A DNA stretch of 64,000 nucleotides from Petaurus breviceps papuanus (taxonomy: Eukaryota; Chordata; Mammalia; Diprotodontia; Petauridae). The position numbers and the translations under genes were made by a program. Positions 1 through 11,454 of this stretch are shown in pieces (positions within the stretch are counted from its first letter, which is position 1; every line of letters begins with the position of its first letter). The stretch lies in assembly GCA_028583685.1 (NCBI GenBank), contig JAMXIF010000220.1:38693509-38757508 (forward strand), read 5' to 3'. Under the pieces are notes generated by a model that worked only from the letters and a program-made list of their open reading frames with translations, was not told where the DNA came from and did no database searches.

Positions 1-362
1 CTCATCAAGTGTCAAGGCCCTGTAGTTTTATAGAGCACTTGATGGGAGTTCGCTATTCTTCATGTTGACCCTGAGTGAAAGATATGATGGAAGGACATCC
101 TGGAAGAAGAACATAGTGACTATAAGCCCCTGAAGGATGGAAGGTAATAACCTGGGCCAGCAAAAGAGTGGACTGTTTTAATAGATGACTCTGGGAGGGA
201 TTGGAGGATATGAATTAAAACTTTCCCCTGTACTGAGGAATTACATACAAGAAGTCAGCATTGGAAGTTAGGTCCTTCTAATTTCAGCTCTGCTTGCAAT
301 GTTTGAATGAAATCCTTTCTTTAATACCTTATCACAAGGTGGAGTTGACCTTGAGTTTGTGT
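1..362. other. Unique intergenic sequence
   Basis: I recognise no gene, RNA or repeat family here. The sequence is of ordinary composition with no long reading frame. It ends where an antisense L2 tail begins. Confidence 0.5.
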
Positions 363-942
363 CAGTCAGTCAATAAACATTTATTAAGTACCTACTATGT
401 GTCCGACACTATGCTAAGGTGCTATACATACAAAGAAAAGCAAAAGAAATCCCAGTTCTCAAGGAGCTTATAGTGTAAAGAATATTGTGATAGAATCTGA
501 GTTCTAGCATGTCCACCAAAATGGAAAGGCCTCAAGTACAGATCTAATGCCAGTCTTAGACAACAATTTTTAAAAAATATGTGAGACACAGAAGTCAAGG
601 AAAGCTTCATGAAGGAAGATGTACCTGAGCTGGGCATTGAACGATGTGTTATGAGAAGTGGTATGATAATTAATTTTAGAAGACATTCTAAACATAGGGA
701 ATGATGTGACCAAAGAGTAAGAGGTAGCTACAAATAGGTTCAAGTGATCATGGAGAATTTCACTTGAAATATGGGGATTGTATACAGAAGTATGAGGAAA
801 CAGAATGGGAAAGGTTTGGATCAGATTGTGGAGGAGCTTCAGGGGGCTAAGGAATTTAAGCTTTATCTGGTGGGTAGTGGGATCCTGTCTAGGGTTTTCA
901 GCAAGGAAGATAACATGATGACAGCCTTGTTCTAGACCAGGC
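363..942 (-). mobile_element. L2 LINE, 3' part, antisense
   Basis: The plus strand opens with the reverse complement of the L2 terminus (cagtcaataaacatttatt, then a degenerate 'cctactatgtg..cactatgctaag' stretch). It continues with antisense L2 coding-region hallmarks such as 'gaaagcttcatgaaggaag' and 'gagctgggcattgaa'. It is strongly diverged and shows no usable frame. L2 is an ancient mammalian CR1-clade LINE, so this is an old relic. The upstream end near 942 is approximate. Confidence 0.7.
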
Positions 943-1430
943 ACTTCCTAGGGTGTGGCCAATGCCAACATACCACTTCAAAATGTCTTTCTAAAATCCA
1001 CAGGTTCCATTCCTATGGAGCTCTAGTCTCTCTTGCAATGATATGTTGACTTCCTTATTACTCCAGGATGGCTAATATTACTTAAATTGGTATTTGTGAT
1101 TGGCCTGTAATCACAGGCCATATTAGTGTCTAGTTTTAGAAGATCCCCAGTGAGGCAAAGGGATATTTGGTTTAGAGGAACATTTGTGATGTCATTGTTG
1201 GAAGTTTATTGAACACTTAGAAACTTCAAAACCAACAACTTTTGAGTAAGCTAAGCTCCATGTGTGCTGACCCAGCAGGCAGATAGATCTCATTCTGAAA
1301 ATAATATTTTGCATGAAAGATTCCCATTTCTGATAATAACAACAACAGTATAATTTTTCTCACATTGATACCATGTGCTTAACTGTTTTTCACCTTCTCA
1401 AGGAATTGTGTACAAGAATATGTTCATTCA
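943..1430. other. Unique sequence holding the first copy of an 81-bp duplication
   Basis: No gene is seen. The stretch contains copy 1 of a local direct repeat (1105-1185) and ends at the target-site duplication of the SINE that starts at 1431. Confidence 0.45.
1105..1185 (+). repeat. 81-bp direct repeat, copy 1
   Basis: It begins ctgtaatcacagg and ends gaggaacattt. By eye it matches 1756-1836 at 77 of 81 positions without gaps. I do not recognise the sequence as a known repeat family. Confidence 0.8.
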
Positions 1431-1591
1431 GGGGTGGCCAGTTAGCACAGCGAGTAAGAGCACTGGCTCCAGTGTCAAGAGGACCTGGGGATCGAATCCG
1501 GACTCTGACACTTAGCTCCCACCCAGAAATACCTGGCTGTGTAAACTTGAGCAAGTTACTTAACCCCGATTGCTTAAAGAAAAAAAAAATG
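1431..1591 (+). mobile_element. WSINE/MAR1-type tRNA-derived SINE with target-site duplication
   Basis: The tRNA-like head (ggggtggccagttagcacag) is followed by a box-B-like motif (gatcgaatccgg), the body 'ctggctgtgtaaacttgagcaagttacttaacccc' (in shorter words ctggctgtgtaa and aagttacttaacccc), and an A-rich tail. The 10-bp duplication tgttcattca flanks it at 1421-1430 and 1592-1601. This is a Pol III-type retroposon moved by LINE machinery in trans. The intact duplication suggests a fairly young insertion. Confidence 0.88.
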
Positions 1592-1755
1592 TGTTCATTC
1601 AATTTTTTTATCCCTAAAATACAAAAAAATTATTAAAATCAATATCAATTAATAGCTTTTTCTTTAAACACTAGCGGAGTGTGACAATTTAAACTTTGGT
1701 TTTCCAGCACTGTCACTACATCTATGGAAAGAAATCGTTTCAGAAAGTCACTATT

Positions 1756-1836
1756 CTGTAATCACAGGTCATATTAGTCTCTAGTTTTAGAAGATCCCCA
1801 GTGAGGTAAAGGGACATTTGGTTTAGAGGAACATTT
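1756..1836 (+). repeat. 81-bp direct repeat, copy 2
   Basis: This is the second copy of 1105-1185, 651 bp downstream in the same orientation, with four substitutions. Sequence on either side of the pair does not match, so the duplicated block is short. Confidence 0.8.
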
Positions 1837-1974
1837 CCACTTAACCTTTCTTTTATGTCAGGCATCAGTGGAGTATGGTTATTATTACTTTCAAATAAGA
1901 TTGTGACAGAAAATAAAAATAGTCAGGAATAAGACAAGATATTCCTCGTCTTTGTGGGGAACTCGAGGGAAAGT

Positions 1975-2155
1975 TTTAATGGAAAGAGCACTGGCACTGT
2001 AGTTGGAGGTCATAAGTTCAAATCCCAGCTTGGTTCATTAGTACTTATGTGACCTTTAAGAAGTAATTTCCCTCTTTAGGCCTCAGTTTTCTCCTCTGTG
2101 GGTTAGATGATTACTAATGTTCCACTCTCTCTCTGATTCCTGTGAGTTTATAATT
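1975..2155 (+). mobile_element. CORE-SINE (MIR-like)
   Basis: Degenerate MIR/CORE-SINE order is visible: 'gttcaaatcccagct' (box B side), 'cttatgtgacctttaag', then 'ggcctcagttttctcctctg'. No flanking duplication survives. MIR-type SINEs are early mammalian and partnered with L2. Confidence 0.6.
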
Positions 2156-4162
2156 GAAAGGAGGAAAACAGTTGCCTTATAGAGTTTTCCCTTTTATGGA
2201 AGGCACACTTGCAAGGAACACACATCTAGGGGAAAAGGATCTGATTTATATTCCAATGAAACCTAGACAATAGTCTTGTATGACATGAATATATTGTAGG
2301 TGAGTAAGAACAATAATGAAAAGCAACAAAAGAAATCCAGATTTCACATGTTTGTGTAACATGTTTGATTTATAAATCTAAATCCCACTCATGTGCTATT
2401 CCACTATAGCAACATGTTACACTAGATTTCTCTATTAGAGAACAATTTTGAGTAAAGACCCCCTTCGTGTAACACTAAGGTCTTCTTGGTAGCATGCTTC
2501 AGTAAATGTTTTCCTCCCTTTACACCTCTCCAGGTGATGTTGCTTAGTGTTATATGAGTTGTGCTGGTTTACGAATTGTATGTTTCATATGGATTCTTAT
2601 TAATGTGTCTACCATGAGTGTATATTTACTGCTTCATTTGGAATCCCTACATCTGTTAGTTGGGTTTTTTTTTGCATTTCCTATTTCTTTTATTCATGTC
2701 ACACATAAAGCATATGTTATACTTTTATTTGAATGAGTGAGGAAAATGTGTACCACATGAGAACAGCACTCTATTGGCATTTATATAAATTAATATTAAA
2801 TAATTTATCTTGTGCCTAATTACCCTTGTACAGGTACTGAAATCTGTTATAAATTGAATAAATTAAAACAAAACTAGAAAACATCTCAAACTAATGAGTA
2901 GTAGATTGGGTACAGTTTTCTAGTCTCATTCCATTTTAGCACTGAAATCCTAGATAGCTTAAATGTGCCATTATTTAGAACCCAAAGTAGATGTTAGTGG
3001 CAGCACTTAAGGCCCAAGCCTAAGAATTTTATTTGGGAAATATGAGTATGTTATCAACAATTTGAATTTGGTGGGTTAGACCAAAAGACATGGAGGTATG
3101 GTTCTGTTTACTTCTCATGCGTTGATGGGTTGGGTTGGTTCACTCTATTTTTAAACTTGTGATTCATCTGGGATTTTAGGGACAAAGTAACATTGAAGAC
3201 TGGGAATGGTGAATCTGCTAGTTTTTTAATAGTCCTCTTGTGCTTCATCCTAGACAATTCTGGTCATTGTTAGAACTTAGAAGGGCTAAGAAACCAAAAG
3301 TGACCAAGACAACAGAGAAGCATGTTTTTCTCTGCAGAGTGTTGGGGCCAAAGAGCTCATAGAAATCGAGAGACATCTCAGTCTTTTATGTTTTATTCAG
3401 CTCAACTGTAAATAGGATTCTTCTCTTATAGCCTCGTATTATTGTGTTCAACAAAAAAGTCACAGGAGCAACTTTGAATTACCTTATCAGGGAAATAAAT
3501 TGTAATTTGGAAAAAAATGTTTTATGGTTGATTCCTTTTCTAGAGAATCAAGTTTCTTAAGAGGGACAATTAAGCATAAAAGTATATTCAATAAAAGAAA
3601 TTTATTTTATCTATTGCTTTGTCAAAGTATATATCAAAACATATTATAAACTTCACAGAACTGTCCAAATATGTTTGTTATATAGTAATGCTTTCACAAA
3701 TATATTATTATTACTATTATTAGGAGTATAGGAAATATTTTAAAATAACTTTTCATTATAACAAAATTTATTGGAACCATTTGTCAAAGAATGAATTTAA
3801 TTGAGTTAAAAGTTAAAATTTCTGGAATTTTTTTCATTCTTCCCTTAATAGAAACTCCCTGACTTATGAGAAGTCACATGGTAAGTACTTTGCCCATTAC
3901 TAATTTTTAAAATTTGATTTATTCTAAACAATATTGAATAGCAATAAATCCAATAAAACTTTATTTGGAACTATTTACATGTAAATAAATGAATTCCAAT
4001 ACCTACCAACTTTTTGTTATTACCTTTAAAATTTCATCTGGAATCAGCTGGACCATTCAATCACATTTACTTTTCCCTTCTATAATTATATTTAACATGC
4101 CCCTGTTCTTCTGAATCTATGTTTTCATTTAAAATTTTTCATAATAATCCCTAGTGAATATG
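2156..4162. other. Unique AT-rich sequence, no gene seen
   Basis: There is no coding frame above background, no recognisable repeat and no RNA gene. The AT content is high, especially at 3580-3960. A conserved non-coding element could be present but cannot be judged from one sequence. Confidence 0.4.
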
Positions 4163-4300
4163 AATGAATGAAAAAGAAATTATTAAGCACTTATGATTTG
4201 CAAAGTACTTTGCCAAATGCTAGAGATGCAAATGGAAAAGGAAGAAATTCTCTGCTCTCAAGAAGTTCAAATCACACTCTAGTAGGAAGAGGTAATACAT
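4163..4300 (-). mobile_element. L2 3' end, antisense
   Basis: The plus strand carries gaatgaatgaaaaagaaatt, then a 'attattaagcacttatgattt' type segment (attattaagcacttatg) and 'ctctgctctcaagaagtt'. Together these are the reverse complement of the L2 tail. It is a short, old fragment. Confidence 0.6.
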
Positions 4301-4774
4301 CAAGGAGTGGATGCAGTGGCAAAGTATATAGTAATACCATTTAGATATTATTTCCTCTGGTAAAACCGTAGCCATTTAGGGTGTTGAAGCATTTCACAAT
4401 ATCAATGACTTGGGTTAGAAATTTCTTTTCTGGTCATCAGAGGCTTTGGTTGCTGAGATGGTGGAGCTATAGTACCTGCAGTAACAGTTGCCAGGCCATG
4501 TCTGCACATTTGTTCATTCCCTGGGTGATGGCTTAAAAATCTATGAGAATCTATGACTCCACCTTTCCCTCAAGTCCTTGGGTTCAGTGTCTTGAGTGGT
4601 CTTCATTAATGTTAAAGTGGATGTGGTGCAGATAGATGGGTCTGATTTTCCTGGTACATGTTAGCTTCAATCTCTCCCTAAGGACACCTTTTTGCTTCAG
4701 CTAGGCTGACTTTTCTGTTTTGTGTGTGGCAGGAAGTAGGAATAATTGTCCCCCTTCCTACAGGATGTTAAGAT

Positions 4775-4946
4775 TTGCAAAGCAGTTGGTCTCCACTATC
4801 CCACTTGATCTTCTTACAGCCTTTTAATGTACAAATTCAAGTGCTATTCCCATATTGCACATGTGGAAATTATGGATCAAACTTACCCATGTTCATATGA
4901 GATGTAGCAGAGGTGATATGAGCCCAGATTTTCCTGAACCCAAATT
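4775..4946 (+). mobile_element. CORE-SINE (MIR3/THER-like)
   Basis: It begins 'gatttgcaaagcagttgg', matches the 'cacttgatcttcttacagcc' segment, has a degraded 'attgcacatgtggaaatt' in place of the family's 'ttttacagatgaggaaact', and ends 'gagcccagattttcctgaac'. The family order is retained but the copy is heavily diverged. Confidence 0.55.
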
Positions 4947-5695
4947 CAATCAATCTATCAATTGATAAACATTTATTAAGCATCGAATATGTTCCAGGGA
5001 CTATGATAAGCACTGGGGATATGATGAAAGGTGAACGACAGTCCCCACCCACAAGAAGATTACAGTCTAATGAGGGAGACAGCATGCAGAAGTGTACATA
5101 TAAAGAAAACTGTATATTCTATAAGTAGGAAATAATCAACAGGGGGAAGGCACTAGAATTAAGAGGCGCTGGGGAGGGCATCCAGTTAAAGATAGGATCT
5201 TGGTTAGAACTAAAAGGAAACCATGGTGATAAATAGGTAGGATAAATGATGGAGAACATTCCAGGCATGGGGGACAGCCAGAGAAAATGTCTAGAACTGA
5301 TAGATGGCGTGTCATGCTTGTAGAAAAGCCAGAAGGCCAGTGTCACTCGATCAAAGAGTACCTGTCAGGCACTAAAGTATAAGAAGACTGGAAAAGTAGG
5401 AGGGACCTAGGTTATGAAGAGCTTTAAATGCAAAAAGACATTTTATATTTGATCCTGAAGGCAATAAGAGACACTGGAATTTAGGGAGTAGGGGTGTATG
5501 TGTATGCTCAGAGTTGGACTGTAGGAAAATCACTTTAGCAGTTGAATGCAATGGATTGAAGTGAGGAGAGATGTGAGGCAGGCAGACCCAGGAGCAGACT
5601 ATTGCAATAACCCAAGCACAAAGTGATGAGGAACTGCACTATAGTGGTGGCAGTGAAAGAAGGGACCTAGGCAGAAGGGACCCATTCAATACTTT
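4947..5695 (-). mobile_element. L2 LINE, 3' part, antisense
   Basis: The tail (gataaacatttattaagcat) is followed by 'ggaaggcactagaattaag', 'cattccaggcatgggggac', 'aagaagactggaaaagtagg' and 'cagactattgcaataaccc'. These are the reverse complement of the same words in the plus-strand L2 at 11455-12623, so both belong to one L2 subfamily. About 750 bp of the 3' end is kept and no frame is intact. Confidence 0.75.
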
Positions 5696-5844
5696 ATGGA
5701 CCTTCTGCTTATAGATTTTAATTGCATTATGGTACTCTGTTAAGCAACTTTGGAATTCCTAAAAAAAAAGTTTATGAGTTGTATAGATAGAGTGAGTTTC
5801 TATACTGGCAGGTCCTTATACTAATGAAATCATAGATCTAATCT

Positions 5845-5867
5845 TAATATATATATATATATATATT
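5845..5867. repeat. (AT)n microsatellite
   Basis: A run of about eleven TA dinucleotides. Confidence 0.9.
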
Positions 5868-5904
5868 TTACATTAAAGAAATATATAAATATATATTACA
5901 TTAA

Positions 5905-6225
5905 AGTATGACAATTTATTTAACAATTCCCCTGTTATTGAACCCTTAGGCTGTTTCCAGATTTGTTTGTTGTTGTTTATTCCAAATTACAAGTAATGAT
6001 ACTATGAATGTTTTTGAATAGATGAGGTTTCTGCCCCCCCAAAAAAAGTATATTGTAAACAGAGTCAATAGTTATGTCTATTTTTGTAAATTCTATTTTT
6101 TACTGACAGATTGTTTTCCATAATTTTTCAACTGGTATATAATCCTACCATCACTGAGTAAATATACAGTACCTGGTTCTCCACAACCCTACCAGCATTG
6201 AATTTCATTTCTTATAATTATTTTT
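5905..6225 (-). mobile_element. Old L1 fragment, ORF2 3' region, antisense
   Basis: The word order matches the antisense 3' coding end of mammalian L1: 'ttaggctgtttccagatttg', 'gatactatgaatgtttttga', 'attgttttccataatttttc', then 'ctccacaaccctaccagcat'. It is much more diverged than the marsupial L1 copies elsewhere in the window, so it is an old insertion. Confidence 0.6.
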
Positions 6226-7440
6226 TGCCAAGTGAGTAGTTATAAAGATTTTTCCAATTCCCCATGCTCTAGGTTTGAATAAAGATTTAAATCCAGCCAC
6301 AGTTCTCACAAAACATGGCTCATATTACCTTTTATCTTTGTCATTTCCCCTTGCCCTTTCTTTGAGAACAAGTAATACTTTTGCTGAATGAACAATACCC
6401 CAAATTAACCATTTTTCTTTTATATGTATGATCCTCAAGAGGAAAACTTGAAAATATATTGCTGTTAGGTATGACTTTGCTTTATACATTTCAGAACCAT
6501 TACAGGAACTCTTTCTGTTTTAAATGTTGAAGCATTTATTTTGAATATTTTTCTTCATCTTGAAGAATGTTCCCCTCTGGATTTTCTCAGCTAGTGCTTT
6601 GGTATTTATGACCTAAGTGTTTCTGTAAATGAAGGAAAACAATACTCAGTGTTAAGCGCAAAAATGGAACACAAGGAACCTGTGTTTTAAAGTTGAATAA
6701 ATGCCTTGAGTTTTATTGACTCCAACTTCTAAAACCCAGGAAGGCTTTGAGAGAACAACAACAAAAATACATCTAGTACTTCTTAGCTTATTACCTTTAT
6801 CTTTATGTAGATAATGAAGTATATGGGTTATCTACAGCAATTTAAAATCCAGGCCCTTGTCTTCCTGTCTTAGCATTCTTTGAGCACACTTCTCTCTACC
6901 TCCCAAACAGTGGTCACATGTGACCAAAAATGCAAACATTTTTTAATATTCACCTGAGCCAAATATAGACAAAAAGGTAAATTCACTCCCTTCCTAATTG
7001 CATATTGTATTACAAAGTCAAATACAGATGGATTTATGATTAACCATACCACAATTCTTCTCCTACTTTTATTAGATAATAGATTTATTGTTTTATAATC
7101 AGTATCTTAAAGTGTCCTCACCTTAGGGAATAAAAAATTCAAAATGAATGTTGGGGGTGGGGCAGGGAAGGTGGAGGGTGATTATCAAGCCAAAATGTAG
7201 TCCACCTGATGTACCTATTGCTTAGACATTTTAGAATAAATCAATTTTAGGGCTCTACCACCTCCTTCTGGAATTTCTTTGCATTTCCAGAATCAGAGTG
7301 ATAGATATGATGCCAAATTTGCCAACTTTTGTTTGGATTGCTGGTATCTTTGGCTTGTTTTCTTCATATATGTTTTATATACATAAGTAAATATTGTTTC
7401 TCTAGATAGAATTTAAGCTTCTTATAGACAGACATTTTTT
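6226..7440. other. Unique sequence, no gene seen
   Basis: No coding frame of note, no RNA gene and no repeat that I recognise. Short A-rich and T-rich runs only. Confidence 0.4.
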
Positions 7441-7680
7441 TATTTCACTTCTTTCTTTCCTTCCTCCCTTTCTTCTTTCCTTCATCCCTTTCTTCCTTCC
7501 TTCCTTCCTTTCTTCCTTCCTTCCTTCGGTTCTTCCTTCCTTCCTTCCTTCCTTCCTTCCTTCCTTCCTTCCTTCCTTCCTTCCTTCCTTCCTTCCTTCC
7601 TTCCTTCCTTACTTCCTTCCTTCCTTCCTCCTTCCCTCCCTCCCTCTATCTCTTCCTTCTTTCCTTCCTTCTTCTTTTTC
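7441..7680. repeat. (TTCC)n / pyrimidine microsatellite
   Basis: About 240 bp of CTTT/TTCC repeats. The centre (about 7520-7610) is nearly pure TTCC, and the ends degrade into CCCT and TTCTT variants. The length is probably polymorphic. Confidence 0.95.
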
Positions 7681-7689
7681 CTTCTTCAA

Positions 7690-8984
7690 TATGAGTAGTT
7701 TGGGGGGGATCTTTCCTGAAGGTTTCAAAATAAACTTTTTTTTAAATTAGAGATTTTTACTGGGGGAAAAATACTGGAATGAGGATCATGGTTTTAGTGC
7801 TAGATGGAAACAGATTGCAATTTTGCAATTCCCTAATTGCAAAATTATGTAATTCTCGATAGAATTCCATGTTGCTCTTAGAGAAAATATTAATATTTTT
7901 GGAACTTGACTCTGATAATAGGTTCATTACTTTCTCTTTTATGTTTTGTATTAAAACAAATTTACCAATGCATTTTTTACATCACAGTTATTTCCAAATG
8001 TAATTTTTGTGACCTGCTCTATTCAATGAGCCTTTCCTGTGACAAGAAAAAAAGTTCCACAAAATAAAATGTCATATTAGTTGGATCTGATATTATCTGG
8101 TGTAACATCATACATAAGCAGCTTTCCAGAAGAATGCTACTATAAATAGCTTTTAAGATTCTGATTACACAGTATTGTGAACATTCTATTTATTCAGTAA
8201 TAAATTAAAGACAAATATTCACAGAAAATCAAGGTACAGCATTCACAATATTACAACTTATCACAGAAAGTCACAATATAGTATTCACAACAGCTTATCA
8301 TTATAATGGCCACATAGTTTTTACCAAAGTGGTCACAATATTTAGAACAAAGAACAATTATCTCTAAGTACAACAGTCAAAGTCTTACACTCATGGAGCA
8401 TACTAAATTAACTCAATCAGTCACTTGTTCAACAATCAATTACCAAGTATCATTAATCACTAAGTACAATCATTAGAAAATACACAAGCCCTCCACCCCT
8501 AGGTCACTAGTAAACTACTATTTTACCATTTGTAGTTTACAATTTGTAGTAAACCACAAATTACCATTACATTTGGTCATTCCACATACATAGTTTCTTA
8601 AGGAGAGGGGTACATTTCCTCATTTTTTTTCTCCCAGGCTAAGCTCGGTCATTATAATTAAACAGCATTGAATTTTGTTTTATTGTTTTCTTTGACATTG
8701 CAGCAGACATTGTTTTTATCATTCTCTTGGTCCTACTTCATTGCATCATTTCTTGGAAATTTCTTTGAATTATTCATATTTTATACTTATTTTTGCCACA
8801 ATAATATTCCATTGCATGAATGTATAATATCTTGCTTAGTTCCTATAAGTGATGAATATTTAACATAAACAATTCTTATACAGTTCTAAATAGTTTTATA
8901 GAAAGGGTGAAACAATTTACAGATCCACAAACTGTGTATAAGTTTTACAATTCGTACTTATTATGAAAGTTGTATATTAAATTC
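7690..8984. other. Mostly unique AT-rich sequence
   Basis: No gene is seen. The stretch 8690-8845 weakly resembles antisense L1 3' sequence ('ccacaataatattccattgc' as in the clear L1 at 44380), but the match is too degraded for a firm call. Confidence 0.4.
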
Positions 8985-9115
8985 AGCTCTAATGTATCTC
9001 CCTATTAGACCATAAACTGAACAGAACAGGGAGTTATCTGTCACATAATTATTATATCTTTCCTATTACCTAACAATGCTTTGAATTCAGGAGGTGCTTA
9101 ATAAATACTTCCTGA
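8985..9115 (+). mobile_element. L2 3' terminus
   Basis: It reads 'ctccctattagaccataaac' followed by 'aggtgcttaataaatacttc', the diverged sense end of L2. An L1 3' end lies immediately downstream. Confidence 0.55.
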
Positions 9116-9117
9116 GG

Positions 9118-9690
9118 ATGCACATCAATTGGTGTATGGCTGAACAAGTTGTGGTATGTTAATATAATGGTATACTATTATATTATTAGAAATGATGAGC
9201 AGGGGGATTTCAGAAAAAAAAAAACTTGTAAAGACTTACATAAACTAGTGTAAAGTGAAGTGAGCAGAACCAGGAGAACATTGTATGAAGTAACAGAAAC
9301 ATGTTGTGATGATCCACTATAATTGACTTAGTGCTTCTCAGCAATACAATAATCAAAGACATTTCCAAAAACTCATGTTGAAAAATGCTGTCGACATCCA
9401 GACAAAGAACTGATGGAGTCTGACTGTAGATCAAAATAAACTATTTTCCTTGTTTTTGTTTTTTTTTCCTTTTGCAAACTATTTTTTAATTGTTTCTTCT
9501 TTCACAATATTACTAATATAGAAATATGTTTTACATCATTGAACATATATAACCTATATCAAATTTCTTACCATCTTAGGGAGGGGAGAGGGAAAAGAGG
9601 GAGGGAGAAACTTTGTAATTCAAAATTTTATTTAAAAGAATGTTAAAATTATCTTTACAAGTAATTAAAAAAATAAAAACTAATAAATGC
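9118..9690 (+). mobile_element. 5'-truncated L1: end of ORF2 plus 3' UTR
   Basis: It opens inside the ORF2 3' end ('atcaattggtgtatggctga', 'aaatgatgagcaggggg', 'agtgagcagaaccaggagaa'), passes the T-rich 3' UTR and the G-rich block 'agggaggggagagggaaaag', and ends 'aatgttaaaattatctttac' with an A-rich tail. Severe 5' truncation is the usual outcome of L1 target-primed reverse transcription. No coding capacity remains. Confidence 0.82.
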
Positions 9691-9734
9691 TCTCCAAATG
9701 CTGAATTTCTTAAGTAATGAAGTGGGTCAAAAAA

Positions 9735-9885
9735 AATGAGCACTTATATTAAAAATACTATATTAGACACTATAAGGTACTGAAGGAGTCATAAGATGCA
9801 TACTTGTCCCCAAGGAGCTTTTCTTCTCATTGAAATGAGGGAGAAAGTCGACATATACACATAGAAAATATGCAAGGACATTTTT
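9735..9885 (-). mobile_element. L2 3' end, antisense
   Basis: 'gagcacttatattaaaaat' then 'acttgtccccaaggagctt' and 'gaaatgagggagaaagtcg' follow the reverse-complement order of the L2 tail ('agcacctactatg', 'tccctgcccttaaggagctt'). Confidence 0.5.
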
Positions 9886-10034
9886 GAACAGTTTTTGAAA
9901 TGGTAAACAGTTGTTACTCAGTTATTATAACCCAATAAATGAAAAATCTAAATATAAAATAGATAAATGAGGGAGTTATATTTCACAATACTAAATAGTT
10001 CTTTGTGTTTAAAAAGCATTTCACTGTAAGATGA

Positions 10035-10240
10035 TTTTTAAATACTGAACATTTGAAGTTTATATATTTAGAGGAAGATGGGAGAGGTCATCTAGTCTAA
10101 TCTTCTCACTTTACAGATGAGGAAACTGAAGCCCAGCAAAGTTAAGTGATTTGAAGAGGTATTAAATGGAGAATAAGAATATCAATCCCGGGCTGCTGAT
10201 GTTAGAACTATTGTTCTTTTCAATATATTGAGCTACTTTT
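10035..10240 (+). mobile_element. CORE-SINE (MIR3/THER-like)
   Basis: It carries the strongly diagnostic 'tttacagatgaggaaactga' and 'agcccagcaaagttaagtga', followed by a degraded tail ending near 'tattgagctac'. This is one of the better kept old SINEs here. Confidence 0.78.
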
Positions 10241-11454
10241 TATTTGTTTTAAATATGATTCAACTACAAGAAAATCAATTGATTTTTTAGGAGCATACCT
10301 GCTGCATAAAGTGAGGTACACCTATAATACTCACAGAATCCATTGATGTGGGTGGAATGCACAGTATGAGAATGAAATTGACTAAAGTTTTCCAAGAAAA
10401 TCCTTAGAAAGGAAAAGGTCTGAGCAGAAAATTAATAGGAAAGAAGAAGGATATGAAAGGGTGAAAGTAAGGCTTTTGCAGTTGATTTATAGAGAAACAT
10501 ACTAGTTTATGTTTTCATGCCTTTCCTCAAAGCAATACAGTGGTCTGGCAGAAAAGTCCTTCCATTTTGTAGATTAGTAAGTTCATGATCAGAGAGTGTA
10601 AGCAGTTGGGTCAAGATCCCACATGTATTAAGTGTCAAACCAGACTCAAAGCCCATCCTTTCTGATTCACCTTCCATATTCTTTCTACTACATTGGCAAT
10701 GGGGGAGGGGATGGGAAAGAAGACTTTTAAGAAGAATGGTTTGGCTGAAGGTAAGATCAGATGTTGTGGTCTAAAAAAAATAAAAGAAAAAAAAGAAAAT
10801 CCGAACTTCCTTGGGGGCAAAATTTGATCTGGGAGATTAAAAAAGTCTAAAAATGAGGTGCTTGGGGTTCCAGTTCACCTTCATTTTTCTACACTCTTCT
10901 GATCTTATCAGTGTATTTATGTTAAATTGAGAGATTTAGTATATGGTACTTATTATAGTGACTTTTAGATGGCATTCTTATAATTTAATAGTGATTTTGT
11001 GTGACGGTGGTATGCAAGAATAACGTGGCTTGAAATCAGTACTAAGACCCCTTTACTACATGACTGTACCCCTGGTCCTAACACCTATGTGTCCTTATCT
11101 TGACTTAGTTAAATTGGTTGTACCTTTTTGGATTATAATTTTGGAAGGCAGAAATCCTGTCTGAAGGGATTTTGTCGAGGATAACCATGGTTTGGTTTTA
11201 CAAAGTTGCTTGTCTTTTTAATGTGCTAATTTTGGTTGATGGTTGAACTCAAAATGCTAATTTAATATGACTAACTTCTTGGGAAGAGTAGCAGAAAGGA
11301 ACAGGAGTATGGTGTGCATTTCAAAAATGGAAAGAAAGAGAGGTGTAAAGTAACGGTCCAAAAGCCTCAGTGTGTTTGTGTGTGAGGGGTGGGAAAGGGA
11401 AAGGGATGTTCTAGTTCTCTTCCTTTTATGTCCAGAGCACACCCTCTACCCTAG
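10241..11454. other. Unique sequence, no gene seen
   Basis: No coding frame or repeat is recognised. A purine-rich patch lies at 10740-10800. The end joins an L2. Confidence 0.4.

Noticed and set aside
1373-1636. 87-codon plus-strand frame
   Set aside because: It runs through the SINE at 1431-1591 and ends in its poly-A tail. The predicted peptide is SINE sequence.
7441-7680. Regularly spaced short repeats resembling an array
   Set aside because: Pure TTCC microsatellite without unique spacers; not a CRISPR array, and the genome is a mammal's.
8690-8845. Possible antisense L1 3' fragment
   Set aside because: Only one clear shared word (ccacaataatattccattgc) with the certain L1 at 44380; too weak to list as an element.
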